Below are positions 55,573-62,903 of a stretch of DNA of 64,000 nt, in pieces (positions within the stretch are counted from its first letter, which is position 1; every line of letters starts with the position of its first letter). The stretch spans positions 7,501 through 71,500 of the forward strand of contig NZ_CP140153.1 in assembly GCF_034479635.1 (NCBI RefSeq), read 5' to 3'. The stretch is from Guyparkeria halophila (GTDB lineage Bacteria > Pseudomonadota > Gammaproteobacteria > Halothiobacillales > Halothiobacillaceae). A program made the translations under genes and the position numbers. The notes below the pieces were generated by a model. The model made no database searches. It was not told where the DNA came from and saw only the letters and a program-made list of their open reading frames with translations.

Positions 55573-56679
55573 TCACTCGTTCGAAGAATCGGATGACGCC
55601 TCATCCTGCGAGTCGTCGGGATGGATGGGCAGGATCAGGGAAAACCGTGTCAGGCCGCGCTTGGGCACGAACTCGATCATGCCCTGGTGGCGCTCGGCGA
55701 TGGTCTGGGCCAGCGACAACCCCAGCCCGCTGCCACCGGCGCGGCCGCTGACCATGGGCAGGAACAGGGTCTCGACCAGGTCATCGGGCACACCGGGCCC
55801 GTTGTCCTCGACGTCGATACGCACGGCCAGTCGATGGCGCTTGCCATGGATGGTGAACTGGCGCAGCACGCGGGTGCGGAAGGTCAGCCGCGGCTCGGGC
55901 GTGTTGCCCTCGCGCATGGCCTGGACGGCATTGCGGGCGAGATTGAGCAGCACCTGGACCAGCTGGTCGCGATCAGCCCAGACGTTCGGGATCGACGGGT
56001 CGTAATCCAGCTGCCAGTCGAGCGGCTTGTCGCCCGCCTCGATCCGCAACAGCTGGCGGACCTGCTCGAGCGGTTCGTGAACGTTTACCCAGTGGCAGTC
56101 CGGCCGGTCGATCGGCCCGAGCATGCGATCGATCAGCCCGCGCAGGCGATCGGTCTCCTGCAGGATGATGCGGGTGTACTCGGTCAGGCGCTCGTCGGGC
56201 AGTTCGCGCTCGAGCAATTGGGCGGCACCGCGCAGCCCGCCGAGCGGATTCTTCAGTTCGTGGGCCAGCCCGCGCATCATCTGCCGCGTGGTCATCTGCA
56301 GGGAGTTGATGCGCGCATCGCGGGAGATGCGCAGGTGGCGCTCGATGTCGTTGAGCTCGAGCATCACCCGCGCGCCGGGGTACTCGGGACGCGGCGTGAT
56401 GGCGCAATCGGCAACCCGAACCAGCTCGTGGGCCAGCACCAGCTCTACCTCGCGCAACGTCACCACCTGGCTGGTGGACAGCGCCTCGCGGATGGTCTCG
56501 ACCAGCAGCGGGTTGGCCTCGAAAACGGCGTCGAATCCGGACTTCAACGCCGCGGTGTAGCTGGTGCCCAAGAACTGCTCGGCGGCCGAATTGAGATAGA
56601 TCGGCCGGTTGCGTTCGTCGAGCACCACGATCGCGGTGTTGAGGGTGTCGGCAAGCCGGGGCTCGGATCTCGGATTCAT
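55573..56679 (-). CDS. ntrB: nitrogen regulation sensor histidine kinase NtrB
   Basis: 368-aa soluble kinase. N-terminal PAS domain (about 8-115), phospho-acceptor H140 in MRGLAHELKNPLGGLRGA, N box VLLNLARNAVQAM, G boxes DNGPGVPD and GSGLGLSLAQTI. Phosphorylates NtrC under control of PII, itself modified by GlnD (present at 9-11.7 kb). GGTGGAG precedes ATG 56679 by 6 bp. A sigma-54 promoter lies upstream. Confidence 0.94.
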   Translation of the reverse strand: MNPRSEPRLADTLNTAIVVLDERNRPIYLNSAAEQFLGTSYTAALKSGFDAVFEANPLLVETIREALSTSQVVTLREVELVLAHELVRVADCAITPRPEYPGARVMLELNDIERHLRISRDARINSLQMTTRQMMRGLAHELKNPLGGLRGAAQLLERELPDERLTEYTRIILQETDRLRGLIDRMLGPIDRPDCHWVNVHEPLEQVRQLLRIEAGDKPLDWQLDYDPSIPNVWADRDQLVQVLLNLARNAVQAMREGNTPEPRLTFRTRVLRQFTIHGKRHRLAVRIDVEDNGPGVPDDLVETLFLPMVSGRAGGSGLGLSLAQTIAERHQGMIEFVPKRGLTRFSLILPIHPDDSQDEASSDSSNE

Positions 56680-56744
56680 GCACTGCTCCACCGGGCGCGA
56701 AACGATCGACAGGCCAGGCCTGCCGGGCGGCTGACGATTTTGGT

Positions 56745-56758
56745 GCAATTAGCGTGCC
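56745..56758 (-). promoter_or_regulatory. sigma-54 promoter of ntrBC
   Basis: On the minus strand GGGCACGCTAATTGCA (56759 to 56744) matches the -24/-12 consensus, with GG and GC separated by exactly 10 bp. Transcription would start near 56733, leaving a 54-nt leader before ntrB. Confidence 0.75.
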
Positions 56759-56854
56759 CGGCCGAGAACCGGCGGGAAAACCATGACGGATCGCATGGTG
56801 ACGGGGTTTGCCTTGACCGCCAGCCCGGGCCGGCCCGTTCGGCAAGTCAACAAT

Positions 56855-56871
56855 TGCACCAGGTCAGTGCA
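56855..56871. promoter_or_regulatory. NtrC-type binding palindrome
   Basis: TGCAC-CAGGTCA-GTGCA is a 17-bp dyad with the spacing of NtrC sites, about 120-135 bp upstream of the predicted ntrB start site, a normal enhancer distance. A further TGGTGCA half-site overlaps the -12 element. Confidence 0.65.
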
Positions 56872-56892
56872 TGAGAATAGACGACCGCACCG

Positions 56893-57537
56893 TTATTGGG
56901 AGGACGTCATCAATTGAAAGCGCACCGGCGCACTCTCCTTGATCACCTCGCCGTCGCGATGGATCTGCGCGACCAATTCGTGCGCGCCGGGCGCCAGCCC
57001 GTTGAGCAGATGCCGCCGGCCGGTGGAGTCGCGCACGCGCGCCTCGCCGTCGACCAGGATGCGTATGCGGTCGCCACTCCGCAGGTTCGGCTGCATCACC
57101 AGTTCGACCGTGATGCTGCCATGCAGACGACTGGCCACCTCGCCATCGGCGGGTTCGACGATGCTCAGGTGCTGGTAGCCGGCGGGTTCGTCGCCCGCCT
57201 CGCGCGACGCCGCCTCCCCGCCGGTCGTCGTGCCCGACGCTTCGCCCGCCCCGGTCGCGGTGTTGCGGGGGGCGTCGGCGGACGGTGCGGACCGGTCCGT
57301 CGAGCCGGCATCGCCCTGGCGTGGTTCGGGGACATCCACCGGCGTCATGGGAATGACCGGGGCGTCCTCGACCTCGTGGACGGTCGCGCCCTCGACCGGC
57401 TCGTCGGTGAACACCGTCTCGCCGGCACTGTTGGTGTACTGGTAGATCTTGGCGGCCGACAGGGGCGGGGCCAGCACCAGCAGCAGTGGCCAGAGCAGGT
57501 GGATGCGATGCGGCGATCTTCCGTTGACGACTCGCAT
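56893..57537 (-). CDS. exported DUF4124 domain protein
   Basis: 214 aa with signal peptide (to LSAAK). DUF4124 at residues 28-60 (KIYQYTNSAGETVFTDEPVEG), then a low-complexity Gly/Ala/Thr/Asp-rich linker (about 65-120), then a beta-rich C-terminal domain (YQHLSIVEPADGEVA to VRFQLM) resembling an Ig-like fold. Function unknown. Such a gene commonly precedes ntrBC in gammaproteobacteria. Start at 57537 with GAGGGA 6 bp upstream. Confidence 0.82.
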   Translation of the reverse strand: MRVVNGRSPHRIHLLWPLLLVLAPPLSAAKIYQYTNSAGETVFTDEPVEGATVHEVEDAPVIPMTPVDVPEPRQGDAGSTDRSAPSADAPRNTATGAGEASGTTTGGEAASREAGDEPAGYQHLSIVEPADGEVASRLHGSITVELVMQPNLRSGDRIRILVDGEARVRDSTGRRHLLNGLAPGAHELVAQIHRDGEVIKESAPVRFQLMTSSQ

Positions 57538-57604
57538 GGGCATTCCCTCGATGAGTGGTGGCAGATGACGACCCGGGGTGGCGACCCGAGGTGATGCCCC
57601 GGGA

Positions 57605-58798
57605 TTATTCCCCGGGCGGTCGGATCATGGCGCGCAGGCGGTCGAGCCGGGACTCGAGCGCGTTGCGATCCGGCGCGGTGACCGTGACGTGGCCGAGCTT
57701 GCGTCCCGGACGCGGGGTCTTGCCGTAATCGTGCCAATGGGTCCCCGGCACCGCCAGCACCGCCGCCGGGTCGGGCAGACTGCCGACCAGGTTGAGCATC
57801 GCCACCTCGCCGAGCGGGTCGGTCTCGCCCAGCGGCCAGCCGATCACCGCGCGGATGTGGTTCTCGAACTGCGAGGTGCGCGCCCCGCCCAGGCTCCAGT
57901 GACCGCTGTTGTGCACGCGCGGCGCCATCTCGTTGATCACCAGCCGGCCATCGACGACGAAGAACTCGATCGCCAGCACACCGACGTAGTCGAGCTTGTC
58001 CATCACCAGCCTGGCGGCGCGTTCGGCATCCGCCTGCAACGGGTCGCCGGTGTGGGCAGTGGTCTGCCAGAGGATGCCGTGGCGATGCTCGTTGGTCACC
58101 AGCGGGTAGACGCGGGCCTCGCCATTGCGGCCGCGCACGGCGACGATCGAGACCTCGCGCTCGAATTCGAGCATCTTCTCCAGTACCGCCGGGGCGCCTG
58201 CCAGCGCCTCCCAGGCGGAAGCGGCCTCGCCGGGATTGCCCGGGCCGCCCTCGTGGGCGGCATGGGCGGGATCGGCCAGTCGCACCTGGCCCTTGCCGTC
58301 GTAACCGAAGCGCCGGGTCTTGAGGATCGAGGCGCCACCCAGATGCGCCACGCCCTGGACAATGTCGCGCACCGAATCGACCTGCACCCACGGCGCGACC
58401 GACAGGCCCAGTCCCTCGAAGAACTGCTTTTCCTCGACGCGATCCTGCGCCACGGCAAGCGCCTGCGGATTGGGCATCAGGCAATTGCGCGCGGCGATCC
58501 GCTCGGCGGAGGCCTGCGGCACGTTCTCGAACTCGAGCGTGACCAGGTCACACTCCACGGCCAGTCGTTCGAGCGCCTCGGCATCGTCGAACTCGGCACG
58601 CAGGTGGCGGCCGACCGAGGCGGCCGGCGGCTCCATCGCCGGGTCGAGGAAGGTAAAGCGATGCCCCATCGCCACCCCGGCCAGGCCCAGCATCTGGCCG
58701 AGCTGGCCACCGCCGATTACGCCGATGTGCAGCCCGGCCGGCTCGCCGGTGCGTCCCTCGACGCGCGGCACCTCGCACTGATTCTGACCGCCGCCCAT
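57605..58798 (-). CDS. purK: 5-(carboxyamino)imidazole ribonucleotide synthase
   Basis: ATP-grasp enzyme of purine synthesis, converts AIR and bicarbonate to N5-CAIR. N-terminal IGVIGGGQLGQMLGLAG, central ILKTRRFGYDGKGQVRL and EREVSIVAVRGRNGE, late LVINEMAPRVHNSGHW. 397 aa. Start ATG 58798 just after the purE stop (4-bp gap), so purE-purK form an operon. Confidence 0.95.
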   Translation of the reverse strand: MGGGQNQCEVPRVEGRTGEPAGLHIGVIGGGQLGQMLGLAGVAMGHRFTFLDPAMEPPAASVGRHLRAEFDDAEALERLAVECDLVTLEFENVPQASAERIAARNCLMPNPQALAVAQDRVEEKQFFEGLGLSVAPWVQVDSVRDIVQGVAHLGGASILKTRRFGYDGKGQVRLADPAHAAHEGGPGNPGEAASAWEALAGAPAVLEKMLEFEREVSIVAVRGRNGEARVYPLVTNEHRHGILWQTTAHTGDPLQADAERAARLVMDKLDYVGVLAIEFFVVDGRLVINEMAPRVHNSGHWSLGGARTSQFENHIRAVIGWPLGETDPLGEVAMLNLVGSLPDPAAVLAVPGTHWHDYGKTPRPGRKLGHVTVTAPDRNALESRLDRLRAMIRPPGE

Positions 58799-58802
58799 CG
58801 GC

Positions 58803-59300
58803 TCAGGCCTCGCCCGGCTCGGGCTTGTCGAGCACCGCCTGGGTCTGGCGCTCGCGCCAGGCATCCAGTCGCTCGGCCAGCGCTTCGTCGTGGGTCGCCA
58901 AGGTCGCGGCGGCCAGCAACGCGGCGTTGATCGCGCCGGAGCGGCCGATGGCGAGCGTGCCCACCGGCACGCCGGCCGGCATCTGCACGATCGACAGCAG
59001 CGAGTCCATCCCCGACAACGCCTTGGACTGCACCGGCACGCCCAGCACCGGCAACCGCGTCTTGGCCGCGACCATGCCCGGCAGGTGCGCCGCGCCGCCG
59101 GCCCCGGCGATGATCACCTTCAACCCCCGGCCGACGGCCGCGTCGGCGTAGTCGAACAGCTTGTCGGGGGTGCGGTGCGCGGAGACCACGTCTTTCTCGA
59201 AGGGAATACCCAGCGCCTCGAGGGTTTCGCAGGCGTGGATCATCGTCTCCCAGTCCGACTGCGAGCCCATGATCACGCCGACCAGCGGTTGGGCACTCAT
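58803..59300 (-). CDS. purE: N5-carboxyaminoimidazole ribonucleotide mutase
   Basis: 165 aa. [13 protein letters not shown] and [13 protein letters not shown] (catalytic His), [16 protein letters not shown] and [27 protein letters not shown] are all class I PurE motifs. Converts N5-CAIR to CAIR. Overlaps the SirB2 gene stop by 4 bp. Confidence 0.96.
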   Translation of the reverse strand: MSAQPLVGVIMGSQSDWETMIHACETLEALGIPFEKDVVSAHRTPDKLFDYADAAVGRGLKVIIAGAGGAAHLPGMVAAKTRLPVLGVPVQSKALSGMDSLLSIVQMPAGVPVGTLAIGRSGAINAALLAAATLATHDEALAERLDAWRERQTQAVLDKPEPGEA

Positions 59301-59713
59301 ACGCCCGTCACCATGGCGGGCAGGACGTCCTGCAATTGCGGGTGCGTGTTGGCCACGCCCACGGCAGCGACATACAGGAAGACCAGGATGGCCAGCACCC
59401 AGGCACTGGCGCGCAGGCCACGGGTCTTGCCGAAGCGCATCGCTACCAGGCCCAGGCCGATGTAGACGATCAGGCCGACGATCTTGACGGTGAGGAAGTC
59501 GGGGTGGACGCCATTACCCCAGAACAGCAGCCAGGCGGCGACCAGGGCGCTGACCAGCAGCACGGTGTCGACCACGTGCGGGGTGATCTTCACCCACTTC
59601 TTTTTCAGCATCGGCGAGCCGGCGAGCATCCAGACACCGCGTACGACGAAACCGGTGAGCGAGAGCACGGCCGCCAGGGCATGCAGGTGAATCCAGAGGG
59701 AGGCGTTGGCCAT
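59297..59713 (-). CDS. SirB2 family membrane protein
   Basis: 138 aa, four hydrophobic helices. [41 protein letters not shown] and [17 protein letters not shown] match the SirB2/YchQ family, whose function is not established. First gene of a purEK operon (4-bp overlap). GGGAAG is 8 bp before the ATG at 59713. Confidence 0.83.
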   Translation of the reverse strand: MANASLWIHLHALAAVLSLTGFVVRGVWMLAGSPMLKKKWVKITPHVVDTVLLVSALVAAWLLFWGNGVHPDFLTVKIVGLIVYIGLGLVAMRFGKTRGLRASAWVLAILVFLYVAAVGVANTHPQLQDVLPAMVTGV

Positions 59714-59861
59714 GGAGTATCTTCCCGATTGATGTGTCCGTGTGACCGCAAGGGAGCGAACCCTAGATGCGGAAAGGGCCAAAGCATAAATCATCGGCGC
59801 CCACCCCCCAAGGTCGCTACACTGAGGTCCCCACCAGGCACCAGCGACAGGAGGTGACGCC

Positions 59862-60530
59862 ATGCAGCTACCCAACCACCTGGTCTCTCTGCCGATTGGC
59901 GCGATCGGCTGGCTGCTGGCCATTGCCAGCCTGATCTGGGCGGTGCGCACCGCGCCCTGGCCGGCCCTGCGCGCCGAGCCGATGCGCACCCACCTGGTGC
60001 TGCTGGCGGTGATCTTCCTGACGGGCATGTGGACGCTCTCGGCCACCCTGATGCCGGGGCTGACCCTGCACTTTCTCGGCGCGGCGACGGTGACGCTGGT
60101 CATCGGGCTGGAGCTGACCCTGATCGCCGGCCTGATTGCGGCCATTCTCTCCGCACTGCTGTTCGGCCAGGGCCTGGCGATCGCCAGCTGGACGTTTCTG
60201 CTGAGCGCCGCCCTGCCCGCGGCGATCACCTACGGCATCACGCGCGCCTCACAGCGTTTCCTGCCGCCGAATTTCTTCATCTACCTGTTTATCGGCGTGT
60301 TCCTCTCCGCGGTGCTGGGCATGCTGGTCCACGGCGGGGGCACCGCGTTGCTGATGATGGCGTTGGGGCTGTACGACGCCGACATCATCTGGAACAACTA
60401 CCTGCGCATCCTGCCGCTGATCGCCTTCCCCGAAGGGGTAATCAACGGCATGCTCATGACGGCCCTGGCTCTGGTCAGCCCGCAACTGGTGATCTCCTTC
60501 GACGACCACCATTACATCGACGGCCGGTGA
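59862..60530 (+). CDS. CbiM-like energy-coupling factor transporter permease
   Basis: 222-aa membrane protein with six or more helices. GLTLHFLGAATVTLVIG and LFGQGLAIASW resemble the CbiM/NikM substrate-binding core for Co/Ni uptake, and IAFPEGVINGMLMTALAL the conserved late segment. The N-terminal His-rich metal loop of true CbiM (MHIxxG) is absent. No other ECF subunits are adjacent, so it may work alone or with a distant module. A strong AGGAGGTG site precedes the ATG. Confidence 0.78.
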   Translation: MQLPNHLVSLPIGAIGWLLAIASLIWAVRTAPWPALRAEPMRTHLVLLAVIFLTGMWTLSATLMPGLTLHFLGAATVTLVIGLELTLIAGLIAAILSALLFGQGLAIASWTFLLSAALPAAITYGITRASQRFLPPNFFIYLFIGVFLSAVLGMLVHGGGTALLMMALGLYDADIIWNNYLRILPLIAFPEGVINGMLMTALALVSPQLVISFDDHHYIDGR

Positions 60531-60680
60531 CTCGAGACCCGCCGGGCGGCCCGCAACGGCAAGGCCGGGGATTGCGTCCTGACGTCGCCCATTTGCAAGA
60601 TGCAACTCCGGCCGCCGCCATCAGTCGAACTGAACTCGGGTAAGCGTTTGTTTATGAAAGAACGCCGAGCCGCGCGCGGG

Positions 60681-60696
60681 TGGCATGGAACCTGCT
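60681..60696 (+). promoter_or_regulatory. possible sigma-54 promoter before the cytochrome c gene
   Basis: TGGCATGGAACCTGCT has GG and GC 10 bp apart, with two deviations from the consensus. It would start transcription near 60707, 57 bp before the ATG. No activator site was recognised. Confidence 0.4.
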
Positions 60697-60763
60697 AACC
60701 AAGCCCCAGCCGAGCAGGAGTGAGCTCGGGTAATTCAATGACACGAGATCTCAGGAGTTCCTC

Positions 60764-61102
60764 ATGAAAAAACTGATCGCGATCGCTTTCGCCTCGGGTT
60801 TGGCCGCTGCCTCCGCGCAGGCCATGGCCGCCGACGTCAAGGCCGGCAAGAAGCTCTACGAGCAGAGCTGCGCCTCCTGCCACGGTCAGCAGGCCCAGGG
60901 CCAGGGCATGTTCCCGGCACTGGCCGGCAAGAGCGCTGACCACATCGTCACCGCGCTGGGCCACTACAAGAACGGCAACCAGGACGCCCTCAAGGAAATG
61001 GGCGACCTCGGCGGCTCGAACTTCGCCATCATGGCCCCGAACGCGGCCGGCCTGTCCGACGGCGACATGGAGAACCTGGGCGCCTACATCGAGACCCTCT
61101 AA
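60764..61102 (+). CDS. class I cytochrome c (exported, monoheme)
   Basis: 112 aa. Signal peptide to about residue 22 (AQAMA), heme motif CASCH (C36, C39, H40) in YEQSCASCHGQQAQGQG, and a candidate Met axial ligand in FAIMAPNAAGLSD. Small soluble periplasmic electron carrier. The C-terminal part (IMAPNAAGLSDGDMENLGAYI) is closely similar to the repeated modules of the triheme protein at 62904, so the two may be paralogous partners. CAGGAG precedes the start. Confidence 0.9.
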   Translation: MKKLIAIAFASGLAAASAQAMAADVKAGKKLYEQSCASCHGQQAQGQGMFPALAGKSADHIVTALGHYKNGNQDALKEMGDLGGSNFAIMAPNAAGLSDGDMENLGAYIETL

Positions 61103-61124
61103 GGTCCCGCGCCCGACACGACCA

Positions 61125-61152
61125 ACCCGGACCACTCGGTCCGGGTTTTTTT
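61125..61152 (+). terminator. intrinsic terminator after the cytochrome c gene
   Basis: 9-bp stem ACCCGGACC/GGTCCGGGT with a 4-nt loop followed by seven T residues. Confidence 0.93.
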
Positions 61153-61210
61153 GTGGCCGATGACAAATCACATGGGCGCGGTCAGGCCGAGCCTCACCCG
61201 ACGGCCCGGG

Positions 61211-61270
61211 GCAAACCGGGGCAAACCGGGGCAGCCCGGGGCAGCCCGGGGCAGCCCGGGGCAAACCAGG
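61211..61270 (+). repeat. 10-bp tandem repeat
   Basis: Six contiguous 10-bp units: GCAAACCGGG twice, GCAGCCCGGG three times, then GCAAACCAGG. It lies between convergent transcription units, 30 bp from the fetB stop. No coding role is apparent; the length is likely to vary between strains. Confidence 0.9.
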
Positions 61271-61299
61271 CGCTCGACAAACGGGGCACAGGGACGTTG

Positions 61300-62100
61300 T
61301 CAGCGCCCGCTGCGCAGGCGGTCGAGCCGCAGGCGATCACGCGCATCAAAAAGGCGGCGCGCGCCCAGCTGCACCGCCACCAGTGAGCCAAAGCCCGTCG
61401 CCGCCGTGATCAGGAAGATAATCAGGATCTGGTATTTGACCGCCTCGATCGGCGGCGTGCCGGCGAGGATCTGGCCGGTCATCATCCCCGGCAGGCTGAT
61501 CACGCCGGCCGCGGCCAGCATGTTGAGCGTGGGGATCAACCCGGCACGCATCGAGTCCGAGCGCAGCTCGGCGGTCGCCTCGCGCACCGTATGCCCCAGC
61601 ACCAGCCGGGCCTCGATCTCGCGGCGGCTCTGCCAGGCCGTCTGCGTGAGGTTGTTCAGGGCCAGGCCGATGCCGGTCATGGTGTTGCCCAGGATCATGC
61701 CCAGCAGGGGGATGGCGTATTGCGGGGTGTACCAGGGGTCGGTCTCGATCACGAAGGTCAACGCCAGCACGGTGACGATCAGCGCGGTGGCGCTCATCGC
61801 CGCCAGGCCGATGCCGTAACCGTGCCAGCCCCGGATCGCGCGCTTCTGCCGGGCGACCACCTCGTAGCCGGCCAGCGCCATCATCACCATGGCAATCAGC
61901 GCGATCCACGGCAGGGTCGCCGCATCGAACACCGCCTCGAGGATCACGCCCACCAGCAGCAGCTGCAGCACCATCCGCACGCTGTTGAGCGCCAGGGTGC
62001 GGAACAGGCCCAGCCCCAGCAGCACCTGCACCACGCCCAGCGCCAGCACCAGCCCGGCCGCCAGGGCGAGATCGAACGGGGTCAGGCTATACAGTTCCAT
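61300..62100 (-). CDS. fetB: iron export ABC permease FetB
   Basis: 266-aa polytopic protein of the UPF0014/FetB family: LDRLRSGR-type tail, LNSVRMVLQLLLVGVILEAVF, AGYEVVARQKR, GNTMTGIGLALNNLTQ, ISLPGMMTGQILAGTPPIEAVKYQ. In E. coli FetAB exports iron and protects against oxidative stress. It overlaps fetA by 14 bp. Confidence 0.92.
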   Translation of the reverse strand: MELYSLTPFDLALAAGLVLALGVVQVLLGLGLFRTLALNSVRMVLQLLLVGVILEAVFDAATLPWIALIAMVMMALAGYEVVARQKRAIRGWHGYGIGLAAMSATALIVTVLALTFVIETDPWYTPQYAIPLLGMILGNTMTGIGLALNNLTQTAWQSRREIEARLVLGHTVREATAELRSDSMRAGLIPTLNMLAAAGVISLPGMMTGQILAGTPPIEAVKYQILIIFLITAATGFGSLVAVQLGARRLFDARDRLRLDRLRSGR

Positions 62101-62689
62101 GCAGCACCCCTCCCTCAGGTGTCATTTCCAGCCACCGATCACCGTGGGCGTCGATCTCGCGGGGATCGTGACTGATCCATACCGCCGCGGCACCCTGATC
62201 GCGCAGGTAGTCGAGCAGCAGCCCCGCCATCGCCTCGGCGTTGTCGCGATCGAGATTCGCGGTCGGCTCGTCGAGCAACAACACGCGCGGCTTGAGTGCG
62301 AGCGCGCGCAATACCGCCAGTCGCTGACGCTCACCGGAGGACAGCCGCTCGACCGGTGATTCCCACAACGCCGCCCGCAGCCGCAGGCGTTCCCACCAGG
62401 TCTCGGATGGCGGGGAGGGAAAGTGTTCGGCCACCGTGTCGGCCCACCAGCCGGATTCCGCCGGCACCAGCGCCACCTGGCGGCGCCAGTCGGTCGCCGG
62501 GATGGATTGCTGCTCGACGCCCCCCAGGCTGATCTCGCCCTCGTGCGGGGACAGATCGGCCAGCGCGCGCAGCATCTGGCTCTTGCCCACGCCCGACTCA
62601 CCCCGCACCGGCAGCACCTCGCCGGCGGCAAGCGCGAACGAGACCCGCGGCACGTTTGGCCCGCACAGCTCCTTCACCTCGAACAACAT
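62087..62689 (-). CDS. fetA: iron export ABC ATP-binding protein FetA
   Basis: 200-aa short ATPase. Walker A RGESGVGKSQML, signature RLSSGERQRLAVLRAL, Walker B VLLLDEPTANLD and H-loop WISHD. Start ATG 62689 has a GGGGGA site 5 bp upstream. Its short length (no extra domains) matches FetA. Confidence 0.9.
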   Translation of the reverse strand: MLFEVKELCGPNVPRVSFALAAGEVLPVRGESGVGKSQMLRALADLSPHEGEISLGGVEQQSIPATDWRRQVALVPAESGWWADTVAEHFPSPPSETWWERLRLRAALWESPVERLSSGERQRLAVLRALALKPRVLLLDEPTANLDRDNAEAMAGLLLDYLRDQGAAAVWISHDPREIDAHGDRWLEMTPEGGVLHGTV

Positions 62690-62830
62690 GCGATTCCCCC
62701 GTCGAAAAACACGCCCCCGATCGGCCGGGGGCGGCAAACTCGTCTCACCGTGGCAGCGAGGCGTGCGCGAGCAAGCCCGAGCACGACCGCTCCGGCCAAC
62801 CGGCCGCACGGTGAACAGCCACGCACCCCG

Positions 62831-62860
62831 CAAACAAAACGCCGGCCCTGAGGGCCGGCG
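62831..62860 (-). terminator. intrinsic terminator after the triheme cytochrome gene
   Basis: Near-perfect palindrome CGCCGGCCCTGAGGGCCGGC + G (62840-62860) followed on the minus strand by TTTTGTTTG. Confidence 0.88.
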
Positions 62861-62903
62861 TCGTTTCTGCGATCAGGCCGAAGCGTCGGCCTAGGTGGCG
62901 ACC

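Noticed and set aside
56779-56798. Palindrome ACCATG-N8-CATGGT between ntrB and its NtrC-type site
   Set aside because: A perfect 6-bp dyad is not rare at this scale and does not match the NtrC spacing; kept only as a note.
61211-61270. CRISPR-like array
   Set aside because: Units are 10 bp and contiguous with no spacers, and no cas genes are present.
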